NCBI GenBank assembly: GCA_035373905.1 | Contig: DAOSOK010000001.1 | Location: forward strand, 62,001 to 126,000 | Direction of reading: 5' to 3' | Source of the DNA: Candidatus Ozemobacteraceae bacterium | GTDB lineage: Bacteria; Muiribacteriota; Ozemobacteria; Ozemobacterales; Ozemobacteraceae | Length of the DNA stretch: 64,000 nt | Shown: piece after piece, positions 50,812 through 59,547 of the stretch | How positions within the stretch are numbered: position 1 is the stretch's first letter | How the letters are laid out: each line of letters starts with the position of its first letter | Program-made: the position numbers and the translations under genes | The notes under the pieces: generated by a model | The model's database searches: none | What the model was told of the DNA's origin: nothing | The model's input: only the letters and a program-made list of their open reading frames with translations

Positions 50812-51750
50812 ATGAGCGAGGCAGTCAGGGTCGGAGTCATCGGGACCGGGCATCTCGGAAAACACCATGCGCGCATTCTCGCCGATATGGCGGGGGCGAA
50901 ACTCGTCGGCGTCTCAGACGTCAACGAGGAGGTCGGCCGCGCGATCGCCGAAACGTACGGCGTCTCCTACCACCGCGATTTCCGGGAACTCGGCGGGAAC
51001 GTCGATGCCGTCTGCGTCGTCGTTCCGACGTTCCTGCACCATGAGGTGGCGCGGTTTTTCCTCGAGCGCAACGTCAATACGTTCATCGAAAAGCCCCTCA
51101 CCAAGACGCTCGACGAGGCGACCGACCTCGTGAAGCTGGCCGGCGCCAAGCAGCTGACCCTCCAGGTCGGCCATGTCGAGCGCTTCAACGCCGCCATCAT
51201 CAGGCTCCAGTCGTTCTGTGAGTATCCGCGGTTCATCGAGTGCCAGCGGATGGGGCCATTCTCCAAACGCATTTCGGACGTCGGCGTCGTCCAGGACCTG
51301 ATGATCCACGACATCGACATCGTGCTCTCCCTCGTGCGGTCGCCCATCGCCCGCATCGACGCGGTCGGCATTCCGGTCCTCACCGAAAACGAGGACATCG
51401 CGAACGCCCACATCCTGTTCGAGAACGGCTGCATCGCGAACCTGACCGCCTCGCGCGTGAGCGACGAGGTGATCCGCAAGCTGCGGATCTTCGAGCTCGA
51501 CAAATACTGCTCGCTTGATTACGCCAACCAGGCCATCACGCTTCGCCGCAAGGACGAGCGCGAGGAGAAGATCATCAAGGAGCAGCTCGACATCCAGCGT
51601 GTGGAGCCCCTGCGCCAGGAACTCGAGCATTTCATCACCTGCATCCGCGAGAAACGCAAGCCGCTCGTGACGATCGAGGACGGGAAGAACGCCCTCGAAG
51701 TCGCGCTCGAAATTCTTGCCCAGATAAAGACCGGGTGGACCCGCAAATGA
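50812..51750 (+). CDS. Gfo/Idh/MocA-family oxidoreductase, possibly GnnA-like
   Basis: This NAD(P)-dependent sugar dehydrogenase of 312 aa has the Rossmann motif GVIGTGHLGKHHARIL, VNTFIEKPLTKTLDEA (with the EKP catalytic Lys), and QDLMIHDIDIVLSL. Family members next to lpxI/lpxB include GnnA, which oxidises UDP-GlcNAc at C3 so that GnnB can add an amino group, giving amide-linked lipid A. No gnnB aminotransferase is in the window, so this is a positional hypothesis. Its stop overlaps the methyltransferase gene by 4 bp. Confidence 0.82.
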   Translation: MSEAVRVGVIGTGHLGKHHARILADMAGAKLVGVSDVNEEVGRAIAETYGVSYHRDFRELGGNVDAVCVVVPTFLHHEVARFFLERNVNTFIEKPLTKTLDEATDLVKLAGAKQLTLQVGHVERFNAAIIRLQSFCEYPRFIECQRMGPFSKRISDVGVVQDLMIHDIDIVLSLVRSPIARIDAVGIPVLTENEDIANAHILFENGCIANLTASRVSDEVIRKLRIFELDKYCSLDYANQAITLRRKDEREEKIIKEQLDIQRVEPLRQELEHFITCIREKRKPLVTIEDGKNALEVALEILAQIKTGWTRK

Positions 51751-52367
51751 ATGGAAGCCCGGTCCCGGGCGGCCTGCGGGAACGGATTGGCGGCTTTTTC
51801 TTCCGCTGGCGCGACGTTCTCCCGGTTCCGATCGCCCTGTTCCTGGTGGCGCGGGCGAAGTTCCGCCCGCTCGGATGGCTGCTCGGCCTGCCCCTCGTCG
51901 CCGCCGGGGAGATCTTGCGGCTGGCGGCGATCAGGCATATCGGGCCGACGACCCGGACGCGCGAAATCTGCGCCGATCGTCTCGTCACCAGCGGCCCCTA
52001 CGCCTGGGTGCGGCATCCGCTCTATCTGGCCAACGCCCTGAAGGTCGCGGGGATGCTGCTCTGCGCCGGCAATCTGCCGGCCGGCGTCCTCGCGACGATA
52101 TTCTATACCGTTGAATTTACAACGATGATCCCGTACGAAGAGGCGTTCCTGAAAGACAGGTTCCCCGAATCGTTCGAATCCTGGGCCGCGCGGACGCCCG
52201 CGTTCATCCCGCGGCGACCGGAGAAAGCCGACGAAAACGCCGAAACGCACCCGAAATGGGATTGGGGGGAAGCCTTCCGGTCCGAGCGCCGCACGTTCAC
52301 GTCGACCGGCCTGATCCTGTCGGCGCTGGCGGGTGCATGCCTGGCGCGCAGGGAGAATACGGCGTGA
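51747..52367 (+). CDS. Membrane methyltransferase of the ICMT/PEMT type
   Basis: This protein of 206 aa has several hydrophobic helices and the isoprenylcysteine/phospholipid methyltransferase signature VTSGPYAWVRHPLYLANALKV, where the RHP and following residues bind SAM. A late GTVEFTTMIPYEEAFLKDRF-type stretch (VEFTTMIPYEEAFLKDRF) completes the family pattern. Known members methylate isoprenylcysteine, phosphatidylethanolamine or quinones. Its place between gnnA-like and lpxB suggests a lipid A or phospholipid modification, which is inference. It overlaps both neighbours by 4 bp. Confidence 0.82.
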   Translation: MNGSPVPGGLRERIGGFFFRWRDVLPVPIALFLVARAKFRPLGWLLGLPLVAAGEILRLAAIRHIGPTTRTREICADRLVTSGPYAWVRHPLYLANALKVAGMLLCAGNLPAGVLATIFYTVEFTTMIPYEEAFLKDRFPESFESWAARTPAFIPRRPEKADENAETHPKWDWGEAFRSERRTFTSTGLILSALAGACLARRENTA

Positions 52368-53512
52368 GTCCGAAACGCATCTTTTTCATCGCGGGCGAGC
52401 ACAGCGGCGATCTGCAGGGATCGCTCGTGTTGTCCCACATGAAAAAGCTCGAGCCGGACATCGTCGCCGAAGGGATCGGCGGCCCGCTGATGCGCAAGGC
52501 CGGCTTCGAGTGCATTCACAGCATCGACGAACTGGCCGTCATCGGGTTCGTCGAGGTGTTGAGCAATTTCCGGCACCTATACGGCATCTACTCGGACACC
52601 TGCCGCATCCTTGCCGAGCGGCGGCCCGACGTGCTGGTTCTGATCGATTACCCCGGCTTCAACGTGCGGGTTGCGAAGGCCGCGAAAGCCCTTGGAATAC
52701 ATGTCGTCTATTATATAACGCCGCAGGTCTGGGCATGGCATTCGAGCCGGGTTCGTAAGATAGCGAGCGTTATTAACGAAGCCGTCGTCGTCTTTCCCTT
52801 CGAGGTCGACATCTGGAGACAGGCGGGCATCCCGGTCGAGTGGTTCGGCCATCCCCTCATCGGGACGGCCGCGAGCCGGATGCTTCCCGGCGAGTTCCGG
52901 GCGCAGCACGGTCTTGGCGAGGGGCAGCTCGTTTCTCTGTTGCCCGGCAGCCGGAACCAGGAGATCTACTATATCCTGCCGCCCCTGCTGAAGGCCGCCA
53001 AAACGATCGCCGCGAAGCGGCCCGACACCCGCTTCCTGCTTCCGGTCGCCGGTTCGATCGGCGACGCCGTCCTCCGGCCGCACCTGAACGACTGCAATCT
53101 GCCCATCACGGTGCTTCGCGGCCAGACCTACGAAGCCGTGGCCGCATCGGACCTTGCGATGGTCGCCTCGGGGACCGCGACCCTGGAGACGGCCATTCTC
53201 GGCACGCCGATGCTGATCGTCTACCAGACGAACTGGTTTACGTCGCTATTGTCCAAATATCTGATCCAGGTGCCGCATATCGGGCTTCCGAACGTCGTCG
53301 CCGGCCGCGAGGTCGTTTCCGAGTTCATCCGCGGGGATTTCCACCCCGAAACCATCGCGCGGGAGGCGGTGTCGATCCTCGAGTCGCCCGAACGTCAGGC
53401 CCGCATCAGGAACGATCTGCGCGAGGTCCGGAAGCGGCTCGGGGAACCCGGAGCCGCGGCCAGGGTTGCGGAACACCTCCTCCGGCGGCTCGGCGAGGTG
53501 GCGAAGCGATGA
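52364..53512 (+). CDS. lpxB: Lipid-A-disaccharide synthase LpxB
   Basis: This glycosyltransferase family 19 enzyme of 382 aa joins UDP-2,3-diacylglucosamine and lipid X to form the lipid A disaccharide. It has FIAGEHSGDLQGSLVLSHM, VLIDYPGFNVRVAKAA, the canonical YYITPQVWAWHSSRVRKI, VVFPFEVDIW, EWFGHPLIG, SLLPGSRNQEI and ASGTATLETAILGTPM. The start is a GTG at 52364 overlapping the previous stop by 4 bp. A second, divergent family member lies at 55973-57178, so this one is the better lpxB candidate. Confidence 0.95.
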   Translation: MSPKRIFFIAGEHSGDLQGSLVLSHMKKLEPDIVAEGIGGPLMRKAGFECIHSIDELAVIGFVEVLSNFRHLYGIYSDTCRILAERRPDVLVLIDYPGFNVRVAKAAKALGIHVVYYITPQVWAWHSSRVRKIASVINEAVVVFPFEVDIWRQAGIPVEWFGHPLIGTAASRMLPGEFRAQHGLGEGQLVSLLPGSRNQEIYYILPPLLKAAKTIAAKRPDTRFLLPVAGSIGDAVLRPHLNDCNLPITVLRGQTYEAVAASDLAMVASGTATLETAILGTPMLIVYQTNWFTSLLSKYLIQVPHIGLPNVVAGREVVSEFIRGDFHPETIAREAVSILESPERQARIRNDLREVRKRLGEPGAAARVAEHLLRRLGEVAKR

Positions 53513-55269
53513 ATACCCTCAGCCGCCTGCTCGGATACTTCCGGGGCTATCTGCCGCATCTGTTCGCGGGGATTTTCTTCAGCTTCGTGATGGCCTTGTG
53601 CACGATCTACCCGGCCTGGATCATGAAGAGCGTGGTCAACGACGTGCTGGTCAACCGGAACGTCGCCTTGCTCAACATCATTGCGATCTCCCTGATCGTC
53701 GTGATGGGGATCAAGGGCATCGCGAACTTCATTCAGAGCTATATCATGACCTGGGTGTCGCAGCGTATCCTGACGACGATCCGCTCCCAGTGCATGGACC
53801 ACCTGCTCCGCCTGTCGCTCAACTACTACGAGCGACAGCGCACGGGCCAGTTGATGAGCCGCATCACGAGCGATGTTCTCGTGCTGCAGGGACTGCTGTC
53901 GGGCTCGACGGGGCTGCTCGGCGACATCATCGCCTTCGTCGGGTTCTGCGGCTACATCTTTTGGCTCCACTGGAAGCTCGCCGTTATATCGATCATTATT
54001 ATTCCGATCATCGGCGCGATCATCAACAAGTTCTCGCGCAAGATGAAGAAGATCGGAACCCGCATGCAGACGCGGATCGGCGACATCGCGACGGTGTTGC
54101 AGGAATACATCACCGGCGTCAAGGTTGTGAAGTCGTTCACCCTCGAGGAGTTCGTCCGGGGCCGCTTCGAGACGGCGAACGAGGAGAACTTCAAGGAGAC
54201 GATGAAGGGCAACCGCATCAACTCCGCCACATCGCCGGTCATCGAGTTCATCAACACGGTCGGTCTCTCGATCATCTTCTGGTATGGCGGCTACGAGGTC
54301 ATCAGCGGCAGGCTCGACGCCGGCCAGCTCATCAGCTTCCTGACGGCTCTCGTCGGGCTGTTCACCCCGATCAAGAACATATCGAAGTTCAGCAACGTGC
54401 TCTCGCAGTCGATTGGCGCCGGCGACCGGGTCTTCGAGATCCTCGACGCCCCTGTCGACATCGAGGACCGCCCCGGTGCCCGCGCCCTTCCGAAGTGTCG
54501 CGGCCGCGTCGAGTTCAAGGATGTCACGTTCTCGTACGGCGAAAACGAGCCTGTGATCGAACATCTGAACCTCACCGTCGATCCCGGCGAAGTGGTGGCG
54601 CTCGTCGGTCCGTCGGGGGCCGGAAAGACCACTTTGGTCAACCTGATTCCGCGATTTTTCGAGCTGTCATCCGGAAGCATCGAAATCGACGGGATCGACA
54701 TCCGCGACCTGACGGTCTCTTCCCTGCGCGGTAACATCGGCCTGGTGCCACAGGAAACACTGCTTTTCTCGGGAACAATAGAGGATAATATACGATTCGG
54801 CCGGCTCGATGCGACGAACGATGAGATCGTCGCGGCGGCGAAACTCGCCAACGCCCACGATTTCGTGCTGAGCCAGCCCGAAGGATACCGGACCCACCTC
54901 GGCGAGCGCGGCGTGAACCTTTCGGGCGGCCAGGGACAACGGCTGGCGCTTGCCCGGGCGTTTCTGAAAGACCCGAGAATCCTGATCCTCGATGAGGCGA
55001 CCTCGGCGCTCGACTCCGAGACCGAGAACCTGATCAGGGAGTCGCTTGCCCGGTTGATGCGAAACCGCACGACGTTCATCATCGCTCATCGCCTTTCCAC
55101 GATCATCAACGCCGACAAGATCGTCGTGATGCAGCGCGGAAAGATCGTCGAGACGGGCACTCACGGGGAACTCCTCGAACGGAAGGGCCTCTACGCGCAT
55201 CTGTATCATTCCCAGTTCTCGGCGCAGTTTGCCGGGCAAATGCCGGAAAAGGAGGCGGCGTGTTCGTGA
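53509..55269 (+). CDS. msbA: Lipid A export ATP-binding/permease protein MsbA-like
   Basis: This fused ABC exporter of 586 aa flips lipid A-core across the inner membrane. Six TM helices lie in residues ~1-310. The nucleotide-binding domain shows Walker A GPSGAGKTTLVNLI, the Q-loop GLVPQETLLFSGT, signature LSGGQGQRLALARA, Walker B ILILDEATSALD and H-loop IAHRLSTI. Genome position between lpxB and further acyltransferase genes supports an LPS substrate over drug export. The ATG overlaps the lpxB stop by 4 bp. Confidence 0.92.
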   Translation: MNTLSRLLGYFRGYLPHLFAGIFFSFVMALCTIYPAWIMKSVVNDVLVNRNVALLNIIAISLIVVMGIKGIANFIQSYIMTWVSQRILTTIRSQCMDHLLRLSLNYYERQRTGQLMSRITSDVLVLQGLLSGSTGLLGDIIAFVGFCGYIFWLHWKLAVISIIIIPIIGAIINKFSRKMKKIGTRMQTRIGDIATVLQEYITGVKVVKSFTLEEFVRGRFETANEENFKETMKGNRINSATSPVIEFINTVGLSIIFWYGGYEVISGRLDAGQLISFLTALVGLFTPIKNISKFSNVLSQSIGAGDRVFEILDAPVDIEDRPGARALPKCRGRVEFKDVTFSYGENEPVIEHLNLTVDPGEVVALVGPSGAGKTTLVNLIPRFFELSSGSIEIDGIDIRDLTVSSLRGNIGLVPQETLLFSGTIEDNIRFGRLDATNDEIVAAAKLANAHDFVLSQPEGYRTHLGERGVNLSGGQGQRLALARAFLKDPRILILDEATSALDSETENLIRESLARLMRNRTTFIIAHRLSTIINADKIVVMQRGKIVETGTHGELLERKGLYAHLYHSQFSAQFAGQMPEKEAACS

Positions 55270-55976
55270 AACGACGATTCCCGCCCGCTCTCGAACCGGA
55301 CGTCTCCGTGAAGGACGATCCGCGGTGGAGCGAACCGGCGTATCTCCCGAAGGTCCGCTTCAAGGGGCGTCTGGCTGCCTTGTTCGTGCGGTTCTGGTCG
55401 AGCACCGTGCGCCTCGAACGGATCGGCAGAGAGCACGAGAAGGCCGCCATCGCGAGCGGCAGACCGGTCCTGTACGTCGCCTGGCACGGCTCGCAGGTCG
55501 TCCCGCTGTTCGAGTTCAGCAACCGCGGGATCCTTATCATGACGTCGCTGTCGCGTGACGGCGATATTCAGACGATGAGCATGTCGTGCCTCGGATATCG
55601 CACGGTGCGGGGCTCGAGTTCGCGCGGCGGCGCCCGCGCGCTTCTCGGCATGGTCCGCGAGATGAACCGCGGCATCAGCGCGTCGCTGATGGTCGACGGG
55701 CCGCGCGGGCCGTATCACGAGGCGAAGCCCGGCGCGGTGCTTCTGGCGCAGAAGACACGGGCCGTGGTGTTGCCGGTCGGCGTCGGATACGCAAACGTCA
55801 TCCGGCTGAACAACTGGGACCGGTTCGAGATCCCGCTTCCGTTCTCGCGGGTGGTCGTCGCGACCGGGATGCCTTTCGACATTGGTTCGGATCTCGATCT
55901 CGAGGCCGGAGCGCGGCTGATCGAAGCCCGGATCGCCGAGACCGTGGCCGAGGCGGAAAGGAGGATCGCGGCGTGA
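55266..55976 (+). CDS. DUF374 family acyltransferase-like protein
   Basis: This protein of 236 aa belongs to the DUF374 family, related to 1-acylglycerol-phosphate acyltransferases. It has LYVAWHGSQVVPLFEF (with the catalytic-type His), MTSLSRDGDIQTMSMS, a YRTVRGSSSRGGARALLGM stretch and SLMVDGPRGPYHEAKPG. Family members are found beside lpx and waaA genes and are thought to acylate a lipid A-type lipid. Two GTG starts are possible: 55266 (GTGA overlap with msbA, GGAGG 10 nt upstream) and 55260. The former is preferred because this operon uses 4-bp overlaps throughout. Confidence 0.88.
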   Translation: MKRRFPPALEPDVSVKDDPRWSEPAYLPKVRFKGRLAALFVRFWSSTVRLERIGREHEKAAIASGRPVLYVAWHGSQVVPLFEFSNRGILIMTSLSRDGDIQTMSMSCLGYRTVRGSSSRGGARALLGMVREMNRGISASLMVDGPRGPYHEAKPGAVLLAQKTRAVVLPVGVGYANVIRLNNWDRFEIPLPFSRVVVATGMPFDIGSDLDLEAGARLIEARIAETVAEAERRIAA

Positions 55977-57178
55977 CCGACGGGAAGCGGCGCATGAAAA
56001 TCCTCATCAGCGCCGGTGAGACGTCCGGTGACATCTACGCGGCGGCGCTCATCGACGAGCTGCTCAAATGCGGCGACTTCGAAATTCACGCGGTCGGCGG
56101 CACCCAGACGGCCCGTCGGAAGGTGAACATCCTGTACGACAGCCAGAATTGGGCCGCCATCGGGTATATCGAGGCCATCAAGCAGGCGCCGAAACTGCTT
56201 CTCGTCCTGCGAAACCTGAAACAGTTTCTCGCCGACGAGCGGCCGGATCTGCTGATCCTGCTCGATTACCCGGGATTCAACATGCGTCTGGCCCGTGAGG
56301 CGACGCGCCTCGGCATCCCGTCCCTGTATGTGTTTCCGCCGAGCAAGTTCGCGACCAACCCGGCCGACGTGGCGGACGCGGCGCGGAACATCACGGCGGT
56401 CGCCGCGAACTTCTCCTTCACGTACGAAGTCTACAAGGCAGCCGGGGCCAACGTCGAGTTCGTCGGCCACCCGCTCATCGACCTCGCGCGGCCCACCATG
56501 AGCCGCGACGAGGCCGTCAGGACCTTCGGGCTCGATGCGAAAAAGCCGATCGTCGGCCTCTGCCCGGGAAGCCGGAAGAGCGAACTCGACCAGTTGATGC
56601 CTCTGATGCTCGATACGGCGAAACTGCTTCTGGAGCAAGAGCCCAACCTTCAGTTCGTCGTGCCCGTCATCGCGACCGAGGGGCCGAATGTCTACGGCAT
56701 TCCCAAAGCGGAATTGCGGAAGCAGATTGAGTCGGCGAATCTCCCCGTCAAGATCGTCGAAGGGCGCATCTACGATGTCATGGCGATCTCCGAAGTCCTG
56801 CTGATCAGCTCCGGCACGGCCACGCTCGAGGCAACGCGCATCGGCACGCCGATGGTGATCGTATACCGCGTCTCTCTCTTCACCGAGATCATGGCGCGCC
56901 TGTTCAACAAACTGCCCGAGTTCATCGGCCTGCCGAACATCCTGCTCGGTCGCATGGCCATCCCCGAACTTATCCAGCGCGATTTCACCGCGGAACAGCT
57001 CGCCTCGACCGCCATCGATCTGCTCAGAAACCCCGAAAAGCGTGAGCGGCAGAAGCGCGACATGGCCGAGGCCATCGCGCATCTCGGCACTTCCGGCGCC
57101 TGCGGGCGCATTGCGAAGATGGCCCTGAATCTGCTCGAAACCGCGAAACATACGCATGCCGGCCGGAAGGGCGCCTGA
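55973..57178 (+). CDS. Divergent LpxB-like glycosyltransferase (family GT19), second copy
   Basis: This protein of 401 aa starts at a GTG overlapping the previous stop (GTGA) with AGGAGG upstream. It has the GT19 features SAGETSGDIYAAALIDE, LILLDYPGFNMRLAREA, VEFVGHPLIDLARP, GLCPGSRKSELDQLMPL and SSGTATLEATRIGTPMVIVYR. The canonical SPxxWAW-R-x-x-I stretch of LpxB is replaced by VFPPSKFATNPADVADAA, so the acceptor site must differ. It could make a second disaccharide lipid, act with the first LpxB, or use another UDP sugar. lpxB at 52364 is the more standard enzyme. Confidence 0.88.
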   Translation: MTDGKRRMKILISAGETSGDIYAAALIDELLKCGDFEIHAVGGTQTARRKVNILYDSQNWAAIGYIEAIKQAPKLLLVLRNLKQFLADERPDLLILLDYPGFNMRLAREATRLGIPSLYVFPPSKFATNPADVADAARNITAVAANFSFTYEVYKAAGANVEFVGHPLIDLARPTMSRDEAVRTFGLDAKKPIVGLCPGSRKSELDQLMPLMLDTAKLLLEQEPNLQFVVPVIATEGPNVYGIPKAELRKQIESANLPVKIVEGRIYDVMAISEVLLISSGTATLEATRIGTPMVIVYRVSLFTEIMARLFNKLPEFIGLPNILLGRMAIPELIQRDFTAEQLASTAIDLLRNPEKRERQKRDMAEAIAHLGTSGACGRIAKMALNLLETAKHTHAGRKGA

Positions 57179-57188
57179 CACGAACGGG

Positions 57189-58187
57189 ATGCAGACGGGG
57201 CGCACGGTTTTTCCCGGGTTGCTGAGCCGCCTGGTGGACGTCGTTTCGGGCGTGGCATGCTCGATTCCCGAGAGTGTCGGCCGGACGGCCGTCGTCGCCG
57301 CCGGGTGGATGGCATCCCGCGTCTGGCGCGGCGAGCGGGCCAGGATTCGCGAGACGATCGGGCGGGTGTACCACCGTCTCGGCAGACCCCTTCCCGGACC
57401 GATCGATCCGATCATCGATCGGATGTTCGCGCATTTCGCGCTGAATATATACGAGTTGCTACGCTATCCAGTCCTGAAGAGCGGAGAGCTGGTCGAGACG
57501 TTCGACCTGAAGGGCCTGGAGCACCTGGACGCGGCCCTGGCGCGGAAAAGGGGCGTCATCCTCGCCGTTCCGCATCTCGGCAACTGGGAACTGCTCGGCG
57601 CCTCGATCGCCCATCGCGGGTATCCCCTGCACTCTTTCTATCTCGCGCAGAAGGAAGACGAGGTCGGCGGGCTGCTCGACCGGTTCCGCGTTCACTCCCG
57701 CATCGTGCTGCACGACCGCGACCGGGGCGGCGTGAGCGCGCTCAAGGCCCTGAAGAAGGGGGAACTCCTGGGGATGATCGCGGACCAGGACGGAGGAAAC
57801 CTCGGCGTGTACATGGATTTCCTGGGCCACTGGGTGAGCATGCCGGCCGGCATCGCCAACTGGAGCCTGAAAACCGGGGCCGCCGTCGTGCCGCTGTTCG
57901 GCCTGCGGAACGGTCTGTCGCGCAAGTATACGGGCTGGTTCATGCCGGCGCTCGCGGAGCCGGCCGGAGCCGATCACGCCGAAAAAGCCGTCGCGCGGAC
58001 GGTCGAGATCGCGAGGTGGTTCGAATCGGTCATTCTCGAGCATCCCGAGCAGTATCTTTGGTTCTACGACCGGTTCAAGCCCCGCCACGAAGCCTATACC
58101 GCGCGCATGAAATGCGCCGGCGTCGCGATGCGGCGGGGCGGGACCGCCTATGCGGTGGGCGAGCCGGGCATCGGGGACAGAAGCTGA
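57189..58187 (+). CDS. Lipid A acyltransferase (LpxL/HtrB family), second copy
   Basis: This protein of 332 aa from the ATG at 57189 (an in-frame ATG at 57156 would add 11 residues) belongs to the lysophospholipid/lipid A acyltransferase family. The catalytic motif is VPHLGNWELLGASIAHRG. It further shows KALKKGELLGMIADQDGG and YLWFYDRFKPRHEAY. With the other copy at 38402-39292 it could add a second secondary acyl chain, as LpxL/LpxM do. Its stop overlaps waaA by one base (TGATG). Confidence 0.92.
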   Translation: MQTGRTVFPGLLSRLVDVVSGVACSIPESVGRTAVVAAGWMASRVWRGERARIRETIGRVYHRLGRPLPGPIDPIIDRMFAHFALNIYELLRYPVLKSGELVETFDLKGLEHLDAALARKRGVILAVPHLGNWELLGASIAHRGYPLHSFYLAQKEDEVGGLLDRFRVHSRIVLHDRDRGGVSALKALKKGELLGMIADQDGGNLGVYMDFLGHWVSMPAGIANWSLKTGAAVVPLFGLRNGLSRKYTGWFMPALAEPAGADHAEKAVARTVEIARWFESVILEHPEQYLWFYDRFKPRHEAYTARMKCAGVAMRRGGTAYAVGEPGIGDRS

Positions 58188-59506
58188 TGAAACGCGTCCC
58201 GGACGCCCGGTTGACGGTTGCCCTTTTTCTATATCAATCTATATACGGTTTGTCCCTGATGGGCGCCGCCGCGGTCGCCCCCTTCCTCGCCGGCCGCGCC
58301 AGGCGGGTCAGGGAGGGACTGCATGAGTATTTCGGCGGCCTGCCGTGCCCGCCTTCCGGACCGCTCGTCTGGGTCCACGGGGTTTCGATGGGGGAATCGG
58401 CCGTCGCCGGGGCGCTGATGGACGGCCTGAAACGGCGCGCGCCGCAGCTGCGGCTGGGTTTCACGACGACCCATCCGGACGTGCTGGCGACGGAGCGGCG
58501 CCGGAAGCGGGCCGACGTGACCGCCTACTTTCCGCTCGACACGTGGCCGGGCATGGCGCGGGCGTTCGACCGGTGGAACCCCGTCATGGCGATCGTTTCT
58601 GAGACGGACTTCTGGCCGGTCTTTTCCCGGACGTGCCATGCGAGAGACATTCCGCTCGTCCTGGCGAACGGCAGGATCAGCGACAAGCTTCACAGGTTCT
58701 ACACGGCGTTTCCCGCGTTCGGGAGGGCGGTCTTCGAGCCGTTCACGCTGCTGGCTGTCCAGAGCGAGACGGATGCCCAACGGCTCAGGGAGATGGGAGC
58801 GTGCCCCGGGCGCATCCGGGTCACCGGCAACGTGAAGGCGGACCTGGCCGCCGTGCCTTCGGCCGACGCCGCACGACGGACGCGGGAGTGGGCTGGTTCC
58901 GACAGGCTCGTCGTTTTCGGCTCGATCCACCCCGCCGAGTTCGAGCTGCTCCTGCCCATCTGGAAACGGTTGCTGGAAGAGCAAGACTGCTGCCGAATCC
59001 TGGTGGCCCCGCGAAACCCCGCGCTTGCGGCCGATTGGGAGCGGCGTCTCGCTTCGGCAGGCATCCCGAGCGTCCGGCGAAGCGTCTTTGCCGCGCCTTC
59101 GACATCCGGGGCAGATGCGCGTCTGATGCTCCTCGATACGATGGGCGAGTTGGCGGCTCTCTACGGTCTCGCCGCTGTCGCTTTCGTGGGTGGCACGCTC
59201 GATCCGGCCGTCGGCGGCCACAACCCCCTGGAGGTTCTCAACCACGGGGTGCCGCTCGTCATGGGGCCTCACGCGCGCAACTTCGCCGATCTCGTCGACG
59301 AGTTGGTCGCCGCCGGAGGCATGGAGCGCCAAGCCGATGCCGGGGATATTCAGCGTTGCATCGAAGGCATTCTCCAAGCCCCGCAACGGGCTGCCGAGCT
59401 CGGAACGGCGGCCGAGGCCGTTCTCGTGCGCCATCGGGGAGCCCTTGCGCGGACGCTGGAGCTGATCGTGCCGCTGCTTCCATCCGGGGTGCGTCGAACG
59501 GGCTGA
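58187..59506 (+). CDS. waaA: 3-deoxy-D-manno-octulosonic-acid transferase WaaA (KdtA)
   Basis: This membrane-associated GT30 enzyme of 439 aa transfers Kdo from CMP-Kdo to lipid A precursor. It has an N-terminal membrane helix (TVALFLYQSIYGLSLMGAAA), VWVHGVSMGESAVAGAL with the catalytic Glu, AIVSETDFWPVF, VTGNVKADL, FGSIHPAEFELL, and AFVGGTLDPAVGGHNPLEVL. How many Kdo residues it adds cannot be told from sequence. It is the last gene of the 12-gene operon and converges on the chromate transporter pair with a 41-bp gap. Confidence 0.95.
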   Translation: MKRVPDARLTVALFLYQSIYGLSLMGAAAVAPFLAGRARRVREGLHEYFGGLPCPPSGPLVWVHGVSMGESAVAGALMDGLKRRAPQLRLGFTTTHPDVLATERRRKRADVTAYFPLDTWPGMARAFDRWNPVMAIVSETDFWPVFSRTCHARDIPLVLANGRISDKLHRFYTAFPAFGRAVFEPFTLLAVQSETDAQRLREMGACPGRIRVTGNVKADLAAVPSADAARRTREWAGSDRLVVFGSIHPAEFELLLPIWKRLLEEQDCCRILVAPRNPALAADWERRLASAGIPSVRRSVFAAPSTSGADARLMLLDTMGELAALYGLAAVAFVGGTLDPAVGGHNPLEVLNHGVPLVMGPHARNFADLVDELVAAGGMERQADAGDIQRCIEGILQAPQRAAELGTAAEAVLVRHRGALARTLELIVPLLPSGVRRTG

Positions 59507-59547
59507 TCAGCAGATGGGCCGGGGCGTTGTCGCGCCGGCGGGCGGCA

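Noticed and set aside
53395..54564. Minus-strand ORF of 389 codons
   Set aside because: Antisense of msbA; Asp/His/Arg-rich composition without domain.
55715..57415. Minus-strand ORF of 566 codons
   Set aside because: Antisense of the DUF374 and second lpxB genes.
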